Origin: Priestia iocasae | GTDB lineage: Bacteria; Bacillota; Bacilli; Bacillales; Bacillaceae_H | Length of the DNA: 64,000 nt | Assembly: GCF_016909075.1 (NCBI RefSeq) | Contig: NZ_JAFBFC010000001.1 | Location: forward strand, 806,001 to 870,000 | Direction: 5' to 3' | In this document: piece after piece, positions 1 through 8,264 of the stretch | Numbering within the stretch: the stretch's first letter is position 1 | Layout of the letters: every line of letters begins with the position of its first letter | The notes under the pieces: generated by a model | Database searches by the model: none | What the model was told of the DNA's origin: nothing | What the model saw: the letters and a program-made list of their open reading frames with translations, nothing else | Program-made: the position numbers and the translations under genes

Positions 1-437
1 TAACAACAACCGATATTTCATTTACATTCCCATATGTAATTGGAATTGCATTAGGAGCTCTTATCCCTGATATCGATGAGCCAAATTCATTTATAGGAAG
101 ACGCTCTTTTGGACTAGCGAGGTTAATTAAAACAGCCTTTGGTCACCGCGGGATTACGCATTCTTTATTAGCGTGTTTTTTATTTGTTCTTCTTTATCAG
201 AAATATCCTAGTGATTTTACTTTAGGAATTGCAATAGGGTATGCGTTTCATATTGTTGGAGATTTCTTTTCTAAGAGAGGGGTACCGCTATTTTCACCTT
301 TATTTAAAAAGAAAATGAAATCACCATTAACCTATGAAACAGGGGGATCACAAGAAACAGTCCTTTTTTACATAGCTTTATTTACGCTTATCTATTTTTT
401 ATATGAGCACAAGTTGTACTTACAGCTATTATCGTAA
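1..437 (+). CDS. YdjM-family membrane-bound metal-dependent hydrolase, 3' part
   Basis: The window opens inside this gene. The frame starting at base 3 is open and ends with TAA at 435-437, giving about 144 residues. Visible motifs are a D-I-D-E-P acidic cluster, G-H-R-G-I-T-H-S and H-I-V-G-D, which are the metal-ligand-like His/Asp motifs of the YdjM/LexA-regulated membrane hydrolase family (PF04307). Hydrophobic segments alternate with these motifs and the protein ends in a membrane span. The substrate of this family is not established. The N-terminus lies upstream of the window. Two hairpins follow the stop. Confidence 0.75.
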   Translation, partial: TTTDISFTFPYVIGIALGALIPDIDEPNSFIGRRSFGLARLIKTAFGHRGITHSLLACFLFVLLYQKYPSDFTLGIAIGYAFHIVGDFFSKRGVPLFSPLFKKKMKSPLTYETGGSQETVLFYIALFTLIYFLYEHKLYLQLLS

Positions 438-479
438 AATTGAATAGTCTTTACATTCATTAGTAAATGTCTAAGACAA

Positions 480-554
480 TGTAACACACTCATCGTATCA
501 TGAAATGTGTTACATCCATCACAGTGAACCATTTCTATAAAAAGAAATGGTTCA
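480..554 (+). terminator. Two consecutive hairpins between the YdjM-like and DUF421 genes
   Basis: The first stem pairs TGTAACACA (480-488) with TGTGTTACA (506-514). The second is a perfect 12-bp stem, TGAACCATTTCT (525-536) with AGAAATGGTTCA (543-554), with a 6-nt loop, followed by the T-rich run atatatttta. The second looks like an intrinsic terminator for the upstream gene; the role of the first is unclear. Confidence 0.55.
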
Positions 555-601
555 TATATTTTATAAACTCGCTCACACTAATGATGAACGAGGTGAAGAA
601 A

Positions 602-1306
602 TTGGAAATAGTCTTAGATTCATTAAAGGTAATAGGAAGGATTGTGACAATCTTGCCTTTGCTTTTATTTGTGACATTATTAATGGGAAAGCGATCTGTT
701 GGAGAACTCCCTGTGTTTGACTTTTTAGTAGTGATGACAATTGGAGCAGTAGTAGGAGCAGATATTGCTGATCCTAATATTGAGCATATTCATACAGGTG
801 TAGCTATTATAGCAATTGCATTGTTACAAACAAGTGTAGCAAAATTGAAAATTAAAAATCGAACAATCGGAAATAAAATAACATTTGAACCGACTGTTAT
901 CATTTATAAAGGACAATTTATTGTGGAACAGATGAATAAAATTGAATATTCAGTCGATAATCTACTGCAAATGTTGCGCTCACATGAAGTATACTTTTTA
1001 GAAGAGGTAGAACTAGCAATCATTGAAGGCAATGGGGAGATGTCAATTAAAAAGAAACCTGTATTAAACCCTGATACATTACGTTTAAAAGGAAGCTTTG
1101 AATTACCGGCTATCATTGATGGAAAAGTAAATAAAGATGTTCTCAATTACTTTCATGTAACAGAAGGTTGGCTATTGAGAGAGTTAGAACGTTTACATAT
1201 TCAACAAGTAGAAGCTGTTTTTTATTGTGGAATGGATGAGACCAAACATCTTCATATTAGTTTAAAGCAGGTAAAAGCAATGATGATCCCTCCATTCAAT
1301 CATTAA
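602..1306 (+). CDS. DUF421 (YetF/YcaP-like) membrane protein
   Basis: The product is a 234-residue DUF421 protein. The N-terminal third has three hydrophobic segments, with the family motif G-K-R-S-V-G-E-L after the first. A cytoplasmic C-terminal domain carries the E-P-T-V-I-I-Y-K-G and L-L-x-x-L-R-x-H-x-V elements typical of the family. The frame is open from 500, but the best start is TTG at 602, placed 6 bases after the ribosome site GAGGTG (590-595). Starting there gives the usual family length and removes an unlikely basic leader. In Bacillus, relatives of this family are often associated with spores or germination, but no function can be read from this sequence. It converges with the photolyase gene. 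Confidence 0.8.
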   Translation: MEIVLDSLKVIGRIVTILPLLLFVTLLMGKRSVGELPVFDFLVVMTIGAVVGADIADPNIEHIHTGVAIIAIALLQTSVAKLKIKNRTIGNKITFEPTVIIYKGQFIVEQMNKIEYSVDNLLQMLRSHEVYFLEEVELAIIEGNGEMSIKKKPVLNPDTLRLKGSFELPAIIDGKVNKDVLNYFHVTEGWLLRELERLHIQQVEAVFYCGMDETKHLHISLKQVKAMMIPPFNH

Positions 1307-1327
1307 ACCATACATATAAAAGAAAGG

Positions 1328-2776
1328 TTACGTTTTTTGACTGGCTTTTAGTTCATGGTATCGTTCGAGTGCTCTTGCTCTTGCTGCTTTATGTTCAACA
1401 ATGGGAAATGGATAAGTCTCTCCTAACTGAATTCCTGCTTCATTTAAAACGTTTTGAGGAGTTTCCCATGGTTTGTGAATGTAAGTATTGGGTAGATTTC
1501 GTAATTCTGGTACCCACATTTTAATGTATTCAGCATCATGATCAAATTTCTCAGATTGAGTGATTGGATTAAAGATGCGAAAGTAAGGGGCTGCATCTGC
1601 TCCAGATCCAGCAATCCATTGCCAGCCAAGTGTATTATTCGCTAAATCTGCATCAACGAGTGTATCCCAAAACCATTGAGCACCTTCTTTCCAATGAATA
1701 AGCAAGTGCTTTACAAGGAACGAGCTTGTCACCATTCGAACTCGGTTGTGCATAAAGCCTGTTTGCCATAGCTGCCTCATTCCTGCGTCCACAAGAGGAT
1801 AACCCGTCTGTCCTTTTTTCCATGCGTTAAAATGTTTTTCATGCTTTTCCCATTTAAAATTTGTAAACAGCGGATTTAATGAACTCACTGTGGTGTCTGG
1901 GAAATGATAAAGCAAGTGATAAGCAAAGTCCCGCCATACAAGCTGCCGAAGAAATTGTTCAGATTGACGTTGAAAAGAAGCTGAATGCATGGTTTGTGCC
2001 TTTTTTAAAAGATAATGGTAAAGTACACGTGGTGACAATTGTCCAAATGCAAAATAGGGTGAAAGAGATGAATGAATGGACTTTGCAGGAAAATCTCGTC
2101 CTGATTCATAGCTCATCATCTTTTGTTTTAAAAATTGCTTGAAGAGCGAAATTCCCCCATTTTCAGTGGCGTTCCATGTTTTTTCTATTGTATGGGTCCA
2201 ATTAATGGTAGGAAGCAATTTTAAGTCCGAAACAGATTCTGTATACACGTCTCGTTCAATCTTAGAAAATTGGGTGATTTTTGGAACAGGATTAGAAACG
2301 AGCTGTTTTTGAGTTGCTTTGTAATATGCAGTGAACACCTTATAAGGATTTCCATTTTTTTGTGCGATCTCCCATGGTTCATGTAAAAGGTGAGCATTAA
2401 AGGTTTTTACATCTAGCTTTTTAGAGGAGGTCATCCGTTCAATTTGTTGATCTTTTTCTACTATATGAGGCTCGTATCGCCTGTTCCAATAAATAGCTTT
2501 TGGCTTGATTTCATGAATGAGCTCATGAAGTTGTGACCATGTATCTCCGTAGCGAATAATAAGCTTCCCACCTAACTTGTGAATGGAGCTTTCGAAATCA
2601 GATAAAGCTTGATGAAGCCACCACTTGCTAGCGCCGCCTAGTGACCATTCTCTCTCGTAGTCCTCGTCATAAATATAAACAGGAACCGCAATTCCGTCTT
2701 TTAAAGCATGAAATAATGCTGGGTTATCAACAAGGCGTAGGTCTTTTCTTATCCATACAAGAATAGGCTCCCCCAT
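1328..2776 (-). CDS. phr: Deoxyribodipyrimidine photolyase (class I, FAD)
   Basis: This 482-residue protein has the full length of bacterial class I CPD photolyases, light-driven enzymes that split cyclobutane pyrimidine dimers. The N-terminal alpha/beta domain begins with V-W-I-R-K-D-L-R-L-x-D-N-P. The C-terminal helical FAD domain contains T-G-Y-P-L-V-D-A-G-M-R-Q-L, W-x-H-N-R-x-R-M and W-F-W-D-T-L-V-D-A-D-L-A-N-N, with the Trp and Asn residues that contact FAD and the lesion. The start ATG at 2776 follows GAAAGGAG. The gene stands alone, opposite in direction to its neighbours. Confidence 0.95.
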   Translation of the reverse strand: MGEPILVWIRKDLRLVDNPALFHALKDGIAVPVYIYDEDYEREWSLGGASKWWLHQALSDFESSIHKLGGKLIIRYGDTWSQLHELIHEIKPKAIYWNRRYEPHIVEKDQQIERMTSSKKLDVKTFNAHLLHEPWEIAQKNGNPYKVFTAYYKATQKQLVSNPVPKITQFSKIERDVYTESVSDLKLLPTINWTHTIEKTWNATENGGISLFKQFLKQKMMSYESGRDFPAKSIHSSLSPYFAFGQLSPRVLYHYLLKKAQTMHSASFQRQSEQFLRQLVWRDFAYHLLYHFPDTTVSSLNPLFTNFKWEKHEKHFNAWKKGQTGYPLVDAGMRQLWQTGFMHNRVRMVTSSFLVKHLLIHWKEGAQWFWDTLVDADLANNTLGWQWIAGSGADAAPYFRIFNPITQSEKFDHDAEYIKMWVPELRNLPNTYIHKPWETPQNVLNEAGIQLGETYPFPIVEHKAARARALERYHELKASQKT

Positions 2777-2957
2777 TATCTAATTCTCCTTTCTGTGACA
2801 CGTTTTATCATATTGCCTGATTATAAAAAAGACTTCTCTTTTAAACAACTTTTAATAGGTTCATACGCTTATATAGCCTATTTTATCTCGGACGAATTCC
2901 TAATCAAAAGCCCAATGAATATCGTAAATTGTATGAATAAATGGGAGGAGCTCTAAA

Positions 2958-3539
2958 ATGAATAGACATGTTCAACAAATGAATCAATCGGAACAACGAT
3001 GTCCGAGTTGTGGAGGTCAAATGCCAATGATGGGCGGACCAGGGATGATGCCAGGTCAAATGCCAATGATGGGTGGACCAGGGATGATGCCAGGTCAAAT
3101 ACCAATGATGGGTGGACCAGGGATGATGCCAGGTCAAATGACGATGATGGGTGGACCAGGGATGATGCCAGGTCAAATGCCAATGATGGGTGGACCAGGA
3201 ATGATGCCAGGTCAAATGCCGATGATGAACGGTCAAGAGATGATGCAGGGTCAAATGCCAATGATGAACGGTCAAGAGATGATGCAGAATCAAATGCCAA
3301 TGATGAACGGTCAAGAGATGATGCAGAATCAAATGCCGATGATGAACGGTCAAGAAATGATGCAGAATCAAATGCCGATGATGAACGGTCAAGAAATGAT
3401 GCAGAATCAAATGCCAATGATGAACGGTCAAGAGATGATGCAGAATCAAATGCCGATGATGACGCCAAATGAATGGATGAATAGTCAAATGCAAGCAACA
3501 AACGGCAAAAAAAATCGAAAATCGCGTCTATTTAAATAA
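2958..3539 (+). CDS. Met-rich tandem-repeat protein with N-terminal CxxC
   Basis: The 193-residue product is not one I recognise. After a short polar N-terminus with C-P-S-C-G-G (one CxxC), it consists of twelve 13-residue units: five of type Q-M-P-M-M-G-G-P-G-M-M-P-G, six of type Q-M-P-M-M-N-G-Q-E-M-M-Q-N, and one degenerate unit. It ends with a basic tail (K-K-N-R-K-S-R). Methionine is about a third of the repeat region. There is no signal peptide or membrane span. A strong ribosome site, GGGAGGAG, precedes the ATG at 2958. A terminator follows and cutC lies 176 bp downstream. Possible roles are a spore-coat-like structural protein or a soft-metal (Cu(I)) binding protein; both are inference. 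Confidence 0.7.
   Translation: MNRHVQQMNQSEQRCPSCGGQMPMMGGPGMMPGQMPMMGGPGMMPGQIPMMGGPGMMPGQMTMMGGPGMMPGQMPMMGGPGMMPGQMPMMNGQEMMQGQMPMMNGQEMMQNQMPMMNGQEMMQNQMPMMNGQEMMQNQMPMMNGQEMMQNQMPMMNGQEMMQNQMPMMTPNEWMNSQMQATNGKKNRKSRLFK
3018..3485 (+). repeat. Twelve tandem 39-bp coding repeats
   Basis: The 39-bp unit encodes 13 residues, so all copies stay in frame. The first five copies (3018-3212) share a GGPG core, the next six (3213-3446) share an NGQE core, and the last is degenerate. This two-block pattern suggests separate local amplifications. Because 39 is a multiple of three, other frames also stay open here; those frames are artefacts. Confidence 0.9.
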
Positions 3540-3568
3540 TATACATTAAGAATCATCTTATTTTAGGA

Positions 3569-3618
3569 AGGATTTCTCATGGTTTTCTAGTTTCTAGAGG
3601 ATGAGAAGTCCTTTTTGG
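3569..3618 (+). terminator. Intrinsic terminator after the Met-rich repeat gene
   Basis: AGGATTTCTCAT (3569-3580) pairs with ATGAGAAGTCCT (3601-3612) with one internal mismatch, followed by TTTTT. Confidence 0.7.
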
Positions 3619-3715
3619 CTTGGTAAATATGCGCATGGAATTTTGGCGTTTTATCGCTATAATGATGAAAAAAGAAATCAGTAACTATGCGTATAAAAGA
3701 TGAAAGGATGTTTTT

Positions 3716-4408
3716 ATGATAGTAGAAATCATGGCCACTACATTAGAAGATGCCCAAATTGCGAAAGAAAGCGGAGCAGATCGTATTCGACTTGTAGTAG
3801 GAATTGAATCAGGTGGCTTAACACCAAGTTATGGATTAATTGAACAAGTAAAAAAGAAGGTAAATATTCCGCTACATGTTATGATTCGACCTCATAATCA
3901 ATCGTTTCAATATAATGAATGCGATGTCCAAACTATGATAAGAGATATAGAAGTTGTAAAAGATATAGGGGTAGATGGCATTGTGATAGGGTGCTTAAAC
4001 AAAGATAAAGAGATTGATGAACGTGTTCTACAGCTGTTGTTACATAAAGCTAAAGGATTAGACATTACGTTTAATGAAGCATTTGATCAATTGAAAGATC
4101 AAGAAAAAGGGCTTGAGACATTAGTGAAATATAATCAAATTACAAGGGTGTGTACGTCTGGTGCTGATAAAAGCGCATTAAATGGGATTCCACAAATTAA
4201 AAAAATGAAGAGGAGATTGAAAGGGACCACTCTTCAAATTTTAGGGATAAAAGGGCTAAAGCCAGAAAATTTACACGCCTTCTTATCTGTGACAAATGTA
4301 AATGAAGTGAGCATTGGCGCAGGTGTGCGTGTAAACTGCCAATATACACAACCTTTAAATTCAAAAAGTGTGGAGGAAGCTAAAAAGATAGTAAGTAAAT
4401 TTAAGTAA
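3716..4408 (+). CDS. cutC: CutC family protein (copper homeostasis)
   Basis: The 230-residue protein matches CutC, a TIM-barrel family. It starts M-I-V-E-I-M-A-T-T-L-E-D-A and has the conserved G-A-D-R-I-R-L, G-G-L-T-P-S-Y-G, H-V-M-I-R-P and F-N-E-A-F-D segments. The usual C-S-G of the T-S-G motif reads C-T-S-G-A. CutC has been linked to copper tolerance, but its biochemical role is disputed. The ATG at 3716 follows AAAGGATG. It appears to be a single-gene unit downstream of the Met-rich repeat gene. Confidence 0.88.
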   Translation: MIVEIMATTLEDAQIAKESGADRIRLVVGIESGGLTPSYGLIEQVKKKVNIPLHVMIRPHNQSFQYNECDVQTMIRDIEVVKDIGVDGIVIGCLNKDKEIDERVLQLLLHKAKGLDITFNEAFDQLKDQEKGLETLVKYNQITRVCTSGADKSALNGIPQIKKMKRRLKGTTLQILGIKGLKPENLHAFLSVTNVNEVSIGAGVRVNCQYTQPLNSKSVEEAKKIVSKFK

Positions 4409-4549
4409 AATGAAGTGGACCTTGTCAAAAGTGAGCTTTATTTTCTCTTCGTGTTTATGGAGATTGAGGGGTGGAATTTCCTTTTTTCGGACAACCTTAT
4501 ATAAAAGAAAAGTTCGTGATATGTTGGAAGAAAGGGTGGTGTAGTTAGT

Positions 4550-6079
4550 ATGTCATATATGATTGGTGTGGATATTGGAACAACCAGTACGAAGGCAGTA
4601 CTATTTACATTTGATGGGAAAGTAAAGGCTATGCATCACGTAGAATATCCGCTGTATACACCAGACGCATTCACAGCAGAGCAAAATCCAGATGAAATCT
4701 TCGCAGCTGTATTATCTACAATTAAGCAAGTAGTGGAAACGAGCAAATTAAAAAAAGAAGAAGTAAGATTTATATCGTTCAGTTCAGCTATGCATAGTTT
4801 ACTTGTAGTTGATAAGCATGGTAAACCGCTTACAAATTGTATGACGTGGGCTGATAAACGAGCAGCCCGGTATGCTGAGGTCTTAAACGAAAAGGGACTT
4901 GCAACTCCTATCTATCGCCGCACTGGAACACCTGTGCATGCGATGTCACCTCTCATAAAATTAATGTGGCTGAACGAAGAGAAAAAACAGCTAGTAAATC
5001 GTGCTCATAAGTTTATTTCCATTAAGGAGTATGTGTTCTATAAGCTATTTGGTCAATACATTGTTGACTACTCAATCGCTTCAGCAACAGGAATGTTGAA
5101 TATAAAAACATTAAATTGGGACGAAGAGGCTTTGGAGGTTGCAGGAGTTCAAATTCATCAATTATCCACAATCGTTCCTACGACGCATTATGTAACAGGA
5201 ATTGATGAATCCATTGCTAAGATGTTAGGCGTGTTACAAGATATCCCTTTTATAATAGGCGCAAGTGATGGTGTTCTTTCTAACCTTGGATTGGATGCCA
5301 TTAAAAAAGGTGTTGTGGCAGTTACAATTGGAACAAGTGGTGCCATTCGAACAGTGACTGACCAACCAGTGATTGATGAAAAGGGGCGAACCTTTTGTTA
5401 TGTATTAACGGATCAATACTGGGTGGTGGGCGGATCTGTTAATAATGGTGGAATGATCTTACAATGGGTGAAAGAAGAATTTGGGCATAGTGAAAAAGAG
5501 GTGGCTAAAAGGTTAGGTGTTAGTGTGTATGATTTCATGACACAAATAGCAAACACCGTAAAACCAGGGTCAGAAGGGTTGTTTTTTCATCCTTATTTGT
5601 CAGGTGAACGTGCCCCTTTATGGAACGCAGATGCAAGAGGCTCATTTATCGGATTATCACTACATCATAAAAAAGAACATATGATTCGAGCGGTATTAGA
5701 AGGAATCATGTACAATCTTTATACGGTTTTACAACCGATAGAAGAGATTATTGGAACACCGATAGAAGTAAAAGCTTCTGGAGGATTTGCTCGCTCAGAC
5801 ATTTGGCGGCAAATGATGGCGGACATTTTTAATGTAAAAGTAACCATCCCAGAAAGTGTTGAAAGTTCTTGTCTTGGAGCAGCGGTTCTAGGTTTGTATG
5901 GATTAAAGATGGTTGATTCATTAGAAGCTGTAAGTGAAATGGTTGGGAACATAAATGAACATACTCCCATATCGGAACATGTAGAGGTCTATGAAAAGAT
6001 GTTACCTGTATATATGAATTTAATGGAAGCTTTGCAACCTCATTATCGACAAATTGCTTCTTTAACCCTGAGCAAATAA
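4550..6079 (+). CDS. gntK: Gluconokinase (FGGY carbohydrate kinase)
   Basis: This 509-residue FGGY kinase phosphorylates gluconate to 6-phosphogluconate, feeding the pentose phosphate pathway. The N-terminal phosphate-binding loop is V-D-I-G-T-T-S-T-K-A. The H-S-L-L-V region and the sugar-binding M-T-W-A-D segment follow. The C-terminal domain holds the ATP-site motifs G-T-S-G-A, P-Y-L-S-G-E-R-A-P-L-W and A-S-G-G-F-A-R-S. The length and opening match Bacillus GntK better than xylulokinase. The usual gntR and gntP partners are absent, so the gene is detached from a gnt operon; a related sugar substrate remains possible. The ribosome site is AAAGGGTGG. Confidence 0.85.
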   Translation: MSYMIGVDIGTTSTKAVLFTFDGKVKAMHHVEYPLYTPDAFTAEQNPDEIFAAVLSTIKQVVETSKLKKEEVRFISFSSAMHSLLVVDKHGKPLTNCMTWADKRAARYAEVLNEKGLATPIYRRTGTPVHAMSPLIKLMWLNEEKKQLVNRAHKFISIKEYVFYKLFGQYIVDYSIASATGMLNIKTLNWDEEALEVAGVQIHQLSTIVPTTHYVTGIDESIAKMLGVLQDIPFIIGASDGVLSNLGLDAIKKGVVAVTIGTSGAIRTVTDQPVIDEKGRTFCYVLTDQYWVVGGSVNNGGMILQWVKEEFGHSEKEVAKRLGVSVYDFMTQIANTVKPGSEGLFFHPYLSGERAPLWNADARGSFIGLSLHHKKEHMIRAVLEGIMYNLYTVLQPIEEIIGTPIEVKASGGFARSDIWRQMMADIFNVKVTIPESVESSCLGAAVLGLYGLKMVDSLEAVSEMVGNINEHTPISEHVEVYEKMLPVYMNLMEALQPHYRQIASLTLSK

Positions 6080-6140
6080 AGGGCATAAATAAGAAAAGTT
6101 AATTATAATGGATACAATCATATAAATGGAGGGTTATCAC

Positions 6141-6461
6141 ATGAAACAAATTACATCAGAAGAACAGTTTTATGAGCAAATTAAATCAGATGAAGTGAGC
6201 ATCGGGATTTTTACGACAACATGGTGTCCAGATTGCAAACGTCTAGATATGTTTATTAATGAAATTATTGAAGAAAACAATGATAAAAAATGGTTCAAAG
6301 TAGATCGTGACGAGCTAGAAAAAATCTCAGACGAAAACAATGTCATGGGTATCCCCTCATTGCTTGTTTATAAAAATGGAGAAAAACTAGCACATCTTCA
6401 TAGCGCAAATGCAAAAACACCAGAAGCCGTGCGCGAGTTTTTAAATGATTTTCAAAAGTAA
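6141..6461 (+). CDS. Thioredoxin-like protein (YtpP type)
   Basis: This 106-residue thioredoxin fold carries the redox motif W-C-P-D-C at about residues 28-32 and the cis-proline segment G-I-P-S-L at about 72-76. It resembles the small cytosolic Bacillus protein YtpP. The upstream in-frame ATG at 6126 lies within the ribosome site GGAGGG, so the ATG at 6141 is the start. It is probably a cytosolic thiol-disulfide oxidoreductase; its partners are unknown. Confidence 0.85.
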   Translation: MKQITSEEQFYEQIKSDEVSIGIFTTTWCPDCKRLDMFINEIIEENNDKKWFKVDRDELEKISDENNVMGIPSLLVYKNGEKLAHLHSANAKTPEAVREFLNDFQK

Positions 6462-6471
6462 AAACTAAAAG

Positions 6472-6528
6472 TCAAACATCTCTTGCCTTTCAATCGTCAT
6501 TATAAATAGATAGGCAGGAGATGTTTGA
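6472..6528. terminator. Long-loop hairpin after the thioredoxin gene
   Basis: TCAAACATCTCTTGCCT (6472-6488) pairs with AGGCAGGAGATGTTTGA (6512-6528) over 17 bp with one G-U type mismatch; the loop is 23 nt. No T-run follows directly. Its core TCTTGCCT resembles several other hairpins in this window (see findings). Confidence 0.55.
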
Positions 6529-6814
6529 TGAAACCATCTTCTTTTCATTGTCTGTTACCTTGCTTTTTTACGACAAAAAAAGCTCGGTATCATACCAAGC
6601 CCTCTATACATTCACCCCTACTTGTATCATATGCTGACTTACAGCTATATGATGCTGTTACTATACCACTGAAATGTTGTAAAAAACACCTCTTTGTTAG
6701 AACACCTCTCATTGAATATTGTTTTTAAGACATTATCAGCTTTGTTTGTCTAAAAAAGGTCATGTAGATTTATTTTGAGCAGTCATGTATACTTATTACG
6801 ATTATAACTAAATA

Positions 6815-6985
6815 GTAATGCAATAAGGTCCCAAAGAGCATTATTGGGTGAAAAGGGAAGTTTGGTGAAAGTCCAACACGGTCCCGCCACTGTAAAGCGT
6901 GAGATTAGCTACAAAACCACTGTCATATAGATGGGAAGGGATAGCTTAATCGTTTGAAGCGTAAGTCAGGAGACCTGCCTTATTG
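6815..6985 (+). promoter_or_regulatory. Cobalamin (AdoCbl) riboswitch
   Basis: The conserved B12-riboswitch blocks occur in order: GGTGAAAAGGGAA (6849-6860), GGTGAAAGTCCAACACGG, the CCCGCCACTGTA element, and the B12 box AAGTCAGGAGACCTGCC (6963-6979). It precedes a corrinoid uptake and salvage operon, so adenosylcobalamin binding should lower expression. Confidence 0.95.
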
Positions 6986-7227
6986 TTGGTTGTTCCACCT
7001 TCGCGGAGAGGTGAAGCATATAGCGAGAAGTCGTTTCATTGTTGTTAAATGAAGACTTAATACAATGGTTGTACTATACATAAGAGGTAACGACTTAATC
7101 TATAGAGGTTGTCTACTTTGTAACAGACCATCACTTTGTAAACATCGCATGCTTCCCGTTTTCATTCGGATGTAAGATGTTTACGACTAAAAGGATGCCT
7201 GTTATAACGTGAGACAGCCTCTTTTTG
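6986..7227 (+). promoter_or_regulatory. Structured leader between the riboswitch and btuF, ending in a terminator-like hairpin
   Basis: About 300 nt separate the B12 box from btuF. Visible pairings are CACCT/AGGTG near 7001-7015, AAGTCGTT (7028-7035) with AACGACTT (7089-7096), GTAAACATC (7138-7146) with GATGTTTAC (7176-7184), and an imperfect stem at 7189-7226 followed by CTTTTTG. The last is the likely expression-platform terminator; the purpose of the others is unknown. Confidence 0.55.
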
Positions 7228-7291
7228 TATATCACCCCCGCTGACCGTGGAATAGCCATCTCATTACTCACTTATGAAGGGGGAACAGAAC

Positions 7292-8260
7292 ATGAAAAAA
7301 TGGCTACTGTCTTTGATTGCTGCGTTATTACTCTTTTCGCTAGCCGCTTGTGGTAATCAAGATCAGACAAATGAAAGTAACAAAAAGGAAGAAGGACAGG
7401 AAGAATTAGTACAAGATGGTTTTCCGTTAACATTAAAAGATGCAAGAGACAAAGAAGTTACTCTTGAAAAAGAACCAAAACAAATTATTTCACTCATGCC
7501 GAGTAATACGGAAATTTTGTTTGAATTAGGATTGAATGAAGAGATAGCGGGCGTTACAAACTTTGATAATTATCCAGAAGAAGCAACAAAGAAAGAAAAA
7601 GTGGGCGACATGAATGTTAACACAGAAAAGGTTATTTCGTTAAATCCAGATTTAGTGTTAGCACATGCGTCGAGCATGGGAGCATCGCCAGAAGCCTTCC
7701 AACAAATTGAAAATGCAGGCATTCCTTTGTTTGTCGTAAAAGATGCGACTAATTTTGAAAGTGTCTATGAGACTATTTCCAATATCGGTACGTTAACAGG
7801 TCAAATAGAGGAAGCTGATCAATTAATTAAAGCAATGAAAGACGAAGTGGAAGCGATTTCAGTGAAAGGTCAAGCGATTGCGAAAGAAGATCAAAAGTCT
7901 GTATGGGTTGAAGTATCGCCAGCACCTGACATTTATACAACAGGTAAAGGAACTTTCATGGATGAAATGCTCTCGCTTATTGGTGCGAAAAATGTAGCTG
8001 ATAGTGAAGATGGATGGGTACAAATTTCAGAAGAAAAAGCGGTACAATTTAATCCAGATGTGATTATTACAACCTATGGCTATTATACAGAAAATGCAAC
8101 TGAACAAGTGATGAATCGACCAGCGTGGAAAGACGTAACAGCCGTTAAAGAAAAGGCAGTTGTTGACGTTAACTCAGATACAGTGACACGATCAGGTCCA
8201 CGCTTAGTAGAAGGTTTACAAGAATTAGCAAAAGCTGTTTATCCGGAGGTGTACAAATAA
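7292..8260 (+). CDS. btuF: Corrinoid ABC transporter substrate-binding lipoprotein
   Basis: This 322-residue lipoprotein has a signal peptide ending in L-A-A-C (Cys about residue 20), then a polar linker and a two-lobe periplasmic-binding fold of the BtuF/FhuD class (motifs I-I-S-L-M-P-S-N-T-E-I-L and V-G-D-M-N-V-N). It is the first gene after the B12 riboswitch, which points to cobalamin or cobinamide as ligand. The start at 7292 follows AAGGGGGAA; the ATG at 7274 is part of that ribosome site. No permease or ATPase gene accompanies it here, so it must use BtuCD encoded elsewhere. Confidence 0.88.
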   Translation: MKKWLLSLIAALLLFSLAACGNQDQTNESNKKEEGQEELVQDGFPLTLKDARDKEVTLEKEPKQIISLMPSNTEILFELGLNEEIAGVTNFDNYPEEATKKEKVGDMNVNTEKVISLNPDLVLAHASSMGASPEAFQQIENAGIPLFVVKDATNFESVYETISNIGTLTGQIEEADQLIKAMKDEVEAISVKGQAIAKEDQKSVWVEVSPAPDIYTTGKGTFMDEMLSLIGAKNVADSEDGWVQISEEKAVQFNPDVIITTYGYYTENATEQVMNRPAWKDVTAVKEKAVVDVNSDTVTRSGPRLVEGLQELAKAVYPEVYK

Positions 8261-8264
8261 GAAG

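Noticed and set aside
3018-3485. CRISPR-like appearance of the tandem repeats
   Set aside because: Units are contiguous without unique spacers and are part of a coding frame, with no cas genes nearby.
2904-3501. Long open frames in the other reading frames across the 39-bp repeats
   Set aside because: The repeat unit is a multiple of three, so a frame free of stops in one unit stays open through all of them. The M-P-M-M frame has the ribosome site and a sensible start.
6525-6728. 67-codon open frame on the plus strand after the thioredoxin gene
   Set aside because: Its composition is Cys/Leu/His-rich and unlike neighbouring genes, it begins inside the 3' arm of a hairpin, and no domain is visible. 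It is more likely untranslated sequence before the riboswitch.
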